Assembly: GCA_015680685.1 (NCBI GenBank)
Contig: MNCI01022583.1
Coordinates: 215,528-279,527, forward strand
Length of the DNA: 64,000 bases
Direction of reading: 5' to 3'
Origin: Gnetum montanum
Lineage: Eukaryota > Streptophyta > Gnetopsida > Gnetales > Gnetaceae
Shown: positions 58,092 to 64,000 of the stretch, piece by piece
Layout of the letters: each line of letters opens with the position of its first letter
How positions within the stretch are numbered: position 1 is the stretch's first letter
Translations under genes and position numbers: made by a program
The notes under the pieces: model-generated
What the model saw: only the letters and a program-made list of their open reading frames with translations
The model's database searches: none
What the model was told of the DNA's origin: nothing

Positions 58092-60400
58092 ATGGCTTCT
58101 TTTCACAAGGATGAATATACACCATTTATAGGTAGAACCAATCAAAGATAGGAGGTCCAAAAAATGTCCCAACAACTTCATGTTGTTTACATCCATCTAG
58201 ACCCTTACACTTCGGATTTCACTTTCATCCTACATTAGGACAAGTAGATGCAATGGAGGAACATGAAAGGCAACATTATGTTACCTCTTGACAAATTTAT
58301 TCCTGCCATGTTAATGAACAATCTCATTAGTCTAGGCATCACTACACTTAACACATAGTATGAGGTCCATGACTACATTTATCAGGATTTTCATCCGACT
58401 AATGCCCAACAAAAGAAGGATCAATAGATGGAAGTACAATATGAGGCTTTTAAAGGCAAGAGGGTCCCAACCTAGTTATTGTTACAAAAACATAAAAAAG
58501 GTTAGGATTTCTTTTTAGGCCAATCCCAATACATAGACTCTCCTCCTTTCTATGATGGTGAGACCCTTAACCAAATGTTTCAATCCATGATGAAAAACCT
58601 AGATGAGGGAAAGAACTATTCTCAAGACTAGGGGGGCCTCAAAAGATAATAACCAAAGCCACTCATCCAAAGGTAAGGATAATAACAAGGACAAAGATAA
58701 ACAAAAATAAGTTGATTGTGGCAGGGATAAAAGAAGAGGAACTAGTAGACATCATTTTGGTGATATTTCTTCTTCTTTCTCATTCTCATCCTCCTCCTCA
58801 TCATCATCATATTCCTCCTCCAACTCTGACAAGAAGAGTAGTGGTTGAGACAGAAGAAAGAAAAATTGTGAGTAGGATGTAGATGAATGGCAGGATAGGG
58901 ATAAACGTAGATCCTTCTAGGATAATAGAGAACATGGGCAAGGATAGAAACAAAGGGATGAGCATCACTGAGAAAGAAGACATAGCTAGATTCACCATAG
59001 ACATCATTGCCATAATAGGGGACACTAAGATCCTTATGGGTACAATGAACCTCTATTGACTACCTAAAATATGTTAAACATTTCAAAGGTAGTGATAATT
59101 CCAACAAGGTACTTGAAAGATAGTCCAATCAAGAGGTTGGATATGAACAATATTCCCAGGTTTAAAGAGGGATATAACTCAAATCCATAGAACCATATGC
59201 AAGCCTTTCATGATGCATGTGCCTTATAGAATATTAAAAATGAATGGAAGAAGCTAAAATTTTTCCCAAGGATACTCATTAATGAAGTTGAAAGCTAGTA
59301 CCAATCCTTAGAATCAAAATTTATTTGTTGATGGAGTATGATGTTGGATTTTTTCAATGACAAGTACCAAACCTACTCTAGAGTGTCCAACTTGTGGAGA
59401 TAGATCCAAGGGTGGAAACAAGGAAATCATGAGTCCTTGGATGTAGCCTTTGGTAGGTACTATTAATTTTTACACGAATGCCCAAGCCATGGATACTCCT
59501 AAAGGGATTAGTTACATCATATCATAGATGGGCTTATGAATGAAACAAGAAAAACTCTTAGGGTCTATGCCCAACAGAGAATCTTTGAGCTACGAGTCCA
59601 TCAGATCCAAAGGCTAATAGATCATATGGCTAAAGAAGAAGAAGAAGAACTTAAAAAAAATGTGAAAATACTGAAGAGTACAACAAGGATCCCTCCATTT
59701 ACAAAAGGAAGATGTGCTTTTGTGATATTAAGGAGGAAGCATATCTTAATGAAGTGGTGCAGAGGGAAATCTTGCCGATACAAAATCAACACCAAAATAT
59801 CAACTAAGGTAGATAAGATGTGGGACTCATTGGATGAGACGTTCCAAACAACTTTGAAGATTGAAAAGGAACAAAGAGACCAAGGGTGTAGTGATCAAGA
59901 AAGAGGAAAGAAAAATTATACAAAATAGGGATACTATAAGACTAAGGGTAAAGCTATAGTAGTAGAGGAGGCTACATATTCTAAAATAGATGATGATGGT
60001 TGAGACATTTGCCAATATGAGCATCCTAAGGAATGTTATCTAGTGTTGTTACACTTGCAAGAATCTAGGGTGTACACTTTAAATCCTAGATTGAAAAAAC
60101 AATAAGCACCCAAGTGGTTGCCTTATCTACAAGGCAACTACAGGTAGCAGTTTCACCAACAAATACTTTATCCAAGTGGAGTGCCTTCTCAATCTCAAGA
60201 GTAGTATAAATAGTGGAAACACCCATAGTCATGGGGAATTCCACCACCATGGTAGTAATATCCTTACAGGAAACTTGATTCTTATGGATACTATGTCCAA
60301 CAACCTATATCCCTATGTGACTCCTCTAGCCATGCCTCTTTCCCTTACGACCACTACCCTCTAGAATACTAAAGAGTGCCTTCTCCAAGGGGGGAGTCTC
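58092..60400 (+). pseudogene. gag: Element D gag
   Basis: The ATG at 58092 is followed by a decayed leader part, then the capsid blocks (QAFHDAC near 59205, SRVSNLW then WKQGNHESLDVA near 59380-59450, GLMNETRKTLRVYAQQRIFE near 59530-59590) and a coiled-coil-like Glu/Lys-rich section at 59620-59920. Several stops. Confidence 0.7.
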
Positions 60401-60699
60401 CTTTTCCCTTCCATCCTCCTCAACACACATCAACTCCTACATCATAACTAACCACACCTTTGCCACTTGCTTCATCTATGTAGGGAAAAATTCTTGTGTA
60501 GCCACAACAAAGAAATGCTATGAGAGCAGTGAATCTATAGCCAGATATCCATCCGAGTGGTCCTGAATCCAAGCCTCATAAAAGGCCATTCTTCAGAACA
60601 AACAATCCCATGAAATCCTCACAAACACTTGTGGCTACCAACCCTATTGATTCTACCTCTAAAAGTCCTATAAAGCTACCTTCAAACGAAATAACTCTC

Positions 60700-61300
60700 C
60701 AAGTCTACACTGTCATGTTGACCCATGTAATCATAGATTAGATGAAGGTCAAACACCTTCCCAGGAAGTGATCTGATTTTGGAAGTCCTTTCATCTACAT
60801 ACAAATTATAGGAAATGAACCATGCAAGGCTCTTTTGGATTCAGGTTTTGAAGTCAACTTAATTTTCAAAGAAATGTATAAGGCTTGGAACTTGCTTCCT
60901 TTGTAAATGAGTAAGATCAAGTTAGAGCTAGTAGATCAGTCCATCATTACTTCCCTAGGGTTACTAGAGGACATTATGGTGACTATTTGTGGGTGTTCCT
61001 ATCCTACTAATTTCTTGGTGATTCATGTGGAAAACTGTAAGGGGGATTTCCTTATCATTATGGGAAGGGCATGGTTAAGCACAATAGATGCTAGAATGGG
61101 GATTTGAGACTTTTCATTGGAAATTTCTAAGGAAAATGAATTTAAAAAAGTTAAGAAGAAGAGAGTTCCATGCATTGCATACAGTGACACAGGGTACCTT
61201 CATGTGTAGAAACTATGAACTGTTAAAGACATATCACTTCAAGCATGTAATCAATATGCTAAAGTAGTAGTGATTCAAAGGTGCCTATATGTAGTAGCCA
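60700..61300 (+). pseudogene. Element D aspartic protease
   Basis: The active-site LLDSG is at about 60832-60846, followed by VNLIFKEMYKAWNL and by LIIMGRAWLST near 61050. A stop at 60904 breaks it. Confidence 0.75.
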
Positions 61301-61439
61301 TAAAAAAAAGAAGGCACCTAATGGTTGATAACAGATAATCAAACTAAATCAACCATGCGCATGGAACTAGCTGAGAGACTTACCAACACCTATGTTGAAA
61401 ACATGGACAAAATGGAGCAACTTCACCACTAACTCTTCA

Positions 61440-63050
61440 ATGCATAAAGAGAAATGGATTGGGGAGAGTTGGAGATCCCTGATAACTTCAAGCAAGAGCC
61501 TTTTAAATTAAAAACTGTATTCGTAAGCATGAAATATGTATTTCTCAATGGTGGCAAGCTAGTGATCATCAATGCCAAAATTTCTCCGAAACAAACATAG
61601 AAATTTTTGAAAGTGATGAACAAATGGCCAATGATCTTTGCTTGGTCATATGATGAGCTTACAATAATATATCCTTGGATATCCTAGCATTGTATTTACA
61701 TAGACTCATCCATCAAGCGAAAGAGGCAATAGTAATGATGATTAAACCCTAAGCTCAAGCAAATTATTAAGGAGGAGATTAATCAACTTCTCAAAGCTGG
61801 GTTAATTTGCCCAATTGTGGATAGTGAATGTGTTAGTCCATTGATTATTGTTCCAAATAAAGAAGTTAAATGAAAATTTTGCATAGACTTTCAGTTGTTG
61901 AACATGATGACATACAAGGACCACTTTTCGTTGCCATTTGTGGACCAAGTGTTGGACACCATAGTAGGGCATTGTTATTACAGTTTCATGTATGCTTATA
62001 GTGACTATAATAAAATCTAGATAGCACTGGAGGACTAGGCCAAAACTACATTCACAAGTCCCTAGGAGACTTTTTCATGTATGAAGATGCCCTTTGGCCT
62101 ATGTAATGCCTCTACTATATTCCAAAGATTGGTCCTTAGCATCTTTCGACGAAAAATTGGTAGCAAGGTAGAAGTCTTCATGGATGAATTTTCTACCTAT
62201 GGAGCTACATTTGAGAAAACCTTGGACTACCTTGAGCAAGTACTTCAAAAATGTGTGGAGAATAATTTGAGGCTTAACTAGCAAAAGAGCTATCTAATGG
62301 TCTAAGAAGGAATTACCTTGGGACATATAATTTCTAGAAAAGGAATCAAGGTGGCCCTAGAAAAAGTATGGGTCATCCAAGAAATCAGTAGGAAATTAGA
62401 AATGGTAAAAGATTTAAGTTTATTCCTTGGTCACACTAGTTATTATAGGTACTTTATCAATAACTTCTCAAAATTGCTAAACTATTGATGGAGTAGGCAA
62501 AGAAGGATGCACCTTTCACCAAGACCTAAGAATGTGAAAGTGTATTTCAATAATTAAAAAAGAAACTCATAGAAACTCAATTCTATTGATCCCTGACTAG
62601 TCCAGGCCATTCCACATCATGAATAATGCATCCAATTATTATTTGGGGGTTGTGCTTAAATAATTGGACAATTATAAACATCTTTACTACATCCATTATT
62701 CAAGTCAAAGCATTTTGGGTGCATAATGAAACTCCACCACCATTGAAAAGGAGCTCATGATAGTGTTGTTTGCCTTACTGAAATTTAGGCACTATGTGCT
62801 TGGATATCAAGTGTTTGTGCACAAAAACCATAGTGCCATTTGGTTTTTCATAAAAAAATAAATGGTGAACCATTATGTCATACTATGGCTAATGATTTTT
62901 TAAGAGTTTGACCTTGCTATGATACATAGAAAAGGGACCAAGAATGTGGTCATTGACCACTTATTTTGGTTACGATAGGATAACAAAAAGGATGAAGGAT
63001 CATTATTTGATCAATTTCTAAACAAACTCCTCTTTGTTAGAGATATTGTA
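61440..63050 (+). pseudogene. pol: Element D reverse transcriptase and RNase H
   Basis: MPFGLCNASTIFQR at 62084-62125 and the palm motif at 62177-62191. The motif reads F-M-D-E-F: the second catalytic Asp, kept in element B, is Glu here (62186-62188). RNase H blocks (PFTKT, then TTIEKELM near 62740) follow. Stops throughout. Confidence 0.75.
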
Positions 63051-64000
63051 GTTCAAAATCCCAATGATCCTAATTAGTATACTCATATCCTCTCCTACCT
63101 ACTCACTCAAAATATGCCACATGAATGGGATAGTAGGAAGAAACAATAATTTCTTCATTAGGCCAAAAACTACATGGAAATTAAGGATAACCTCTATAAG
63201 AGTTGTGTTAATGGCATGGTATGATGATGTGTACCTGATGCTAATCAACTTTGAGTCCTCTAGGATGCTTATGAAGATCCTTGTGGGGATCACTATTGTA
63301 GGAGGAGGATAACCATTAAAATCCTCATGGTAGGATATTACTGGCCAATGATCTTTAGGGATGCTTATTAGTTCTTCCATTCATGTGAAAAATGCCAAAT
63401 ATATGGAGGGATGACTTCATAAATGAAAGGGACTCAACATTGGATCCAACCACAGGAGCCTTTTGATCTTTGAGGCCTTAACTTTATGAGGTCCATCAAC
63501 CCTACATCCAATGAAAATGCATATATCATTGTTGCTATTGACTACTACAATAAGTGGGTTGAAGTTGCCACTGTCATCAACCATTCGTGCTCTATGGTGG
63601 CATGTTTTATACAACAAAATTTGGTAAATAGGTTTGGTGTACCAAGGACACTAATTTTTGATAATGAAACACATTATACAGGTGCCACTTTTCAGAAATG
63701 TATGTAATGCTTGGGGGTGGAACACAAATTTACAACTCCATACCACCCCCAAGCCAATAGTGAAGTAGAGGTCACTAATATGAAAATAACTAAGATACTA
63801 ATACATACAATTAGTAAGTATAGGAAGGATTGGAACATCAAACTTAATGATGCTCTTTGGACTTATCTATCAACATGGAAACTTTAGAGCTTCGTATACT
63901 TTCAATGGCTTGTGAACTTGACCTCAATTTGAGTCTATCCTAAAGAGAACGATTAATGAACATGTTAGATGTAGCCTTGTCCTTGAATAAAGTGCACAAG
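63051..64000 (+). pseudogene. pol: Element D integrase, runs off the window
   Basis: The core has YIIVAIDYYNKWVEVA (63520-63570), FGVPRTLIFDNETHY (63632-63676) and YHPQANSEVEVTN (63740-63780), so all three catalytic acidic positions are recognisable. The C-terminal part lies outside the window. Confidence 0.75.

Larger units (their letters stand above)
57097..64000 (+). mobile_element. Athila-like retrotransposon (element D), cut by the window end
   Basis: Plus-strand LTR, primer site, gag, protease, RT-RNase H and integrase follow in order. It is the only Athila-like copy in plus orientation. The left flank is copia sequence, so it is probably nested in the same copia element as B. Many stops; not autonomous now. 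Confidence 0.8.

Overview
The window looks like intergenic nuclear DNA of a seed plant, AT-rich and dominated by old, stop-riddled LTR retrotransposons around one intact protein gene. Evidence for a plant: a complete ten-exon ABCG half-size transporter of the ABCG21/ABCG22 type with GT-AG introns, a broken tonoplast sugar transporter (TST) relic, and the retroelement lineages present (Athila-like, Tat-like and Tekay/Del-like Ty3/gypsy, plus Ty1/copia). The depth of decay and nesting would suit a conifer or another large-genome gymnosperm, but that is inference; the species cannot be read from the window.

Layout. 1-3.6 kb: 3' end of an LTR and a gag-only Athila-like relic (element C, minus strand). 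4.1-4.6 kb: TST pseudogene. 5.5-20.6 kb: an old Tat-like element (F, plus strand) whose RT-RNase H region is split by a complete 9.26-kb chromovirus (E, minus strand, 6632-15890, with 2.65-kb LTRs and a near-perfect 5-bp target duplication). 20.6-23.5 kb: unplaced LTR-element debris, including a perfect initiator-Met primer binding site (element G). 24122-29486: the ABCG gene on the minus strand, 796 codons after splicing. 29.5-32.9 kb: relatively GC-rich unique-looking DNA upstream of that gene. 32.9-33.66 kb: two degenerate minisatellites. 33872-34968: a solo LTR with a perfect 5-bp duplication. 35391-42093: an Athila-like element (A, minus strand) with LTRs, PBS, gag and protease but with RT, RNase H and integrase removed by one internal deletion. 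44.5-57.1 kb: a Ty1/copia element (minus strand) split by a larger Athila-like element (B, 45753-55742). From 57097 to the window end: the 5' LTR and gag-PR-RT-IN of a fourth Athila-like element (D, plus strand), apparently also inserted in the copia element.

The most interesting pattern is in LTR promoters. In elements A, B, C and D, and in the unrelated solo LTR, a block of short palindromes lies about 8-25 bp upstream of the TATA box. The palindrome sequence is quite different between elements that share the rest of their LTR, as if the upstream promoter module has been swapped or re-grown while its position was kept. No RNA gene, CRISPR array or bacterial-type operon was seen. There are assembly gaps at 35717-35941 and 45988-46251 and a single N at 46528, all inside LTRs.
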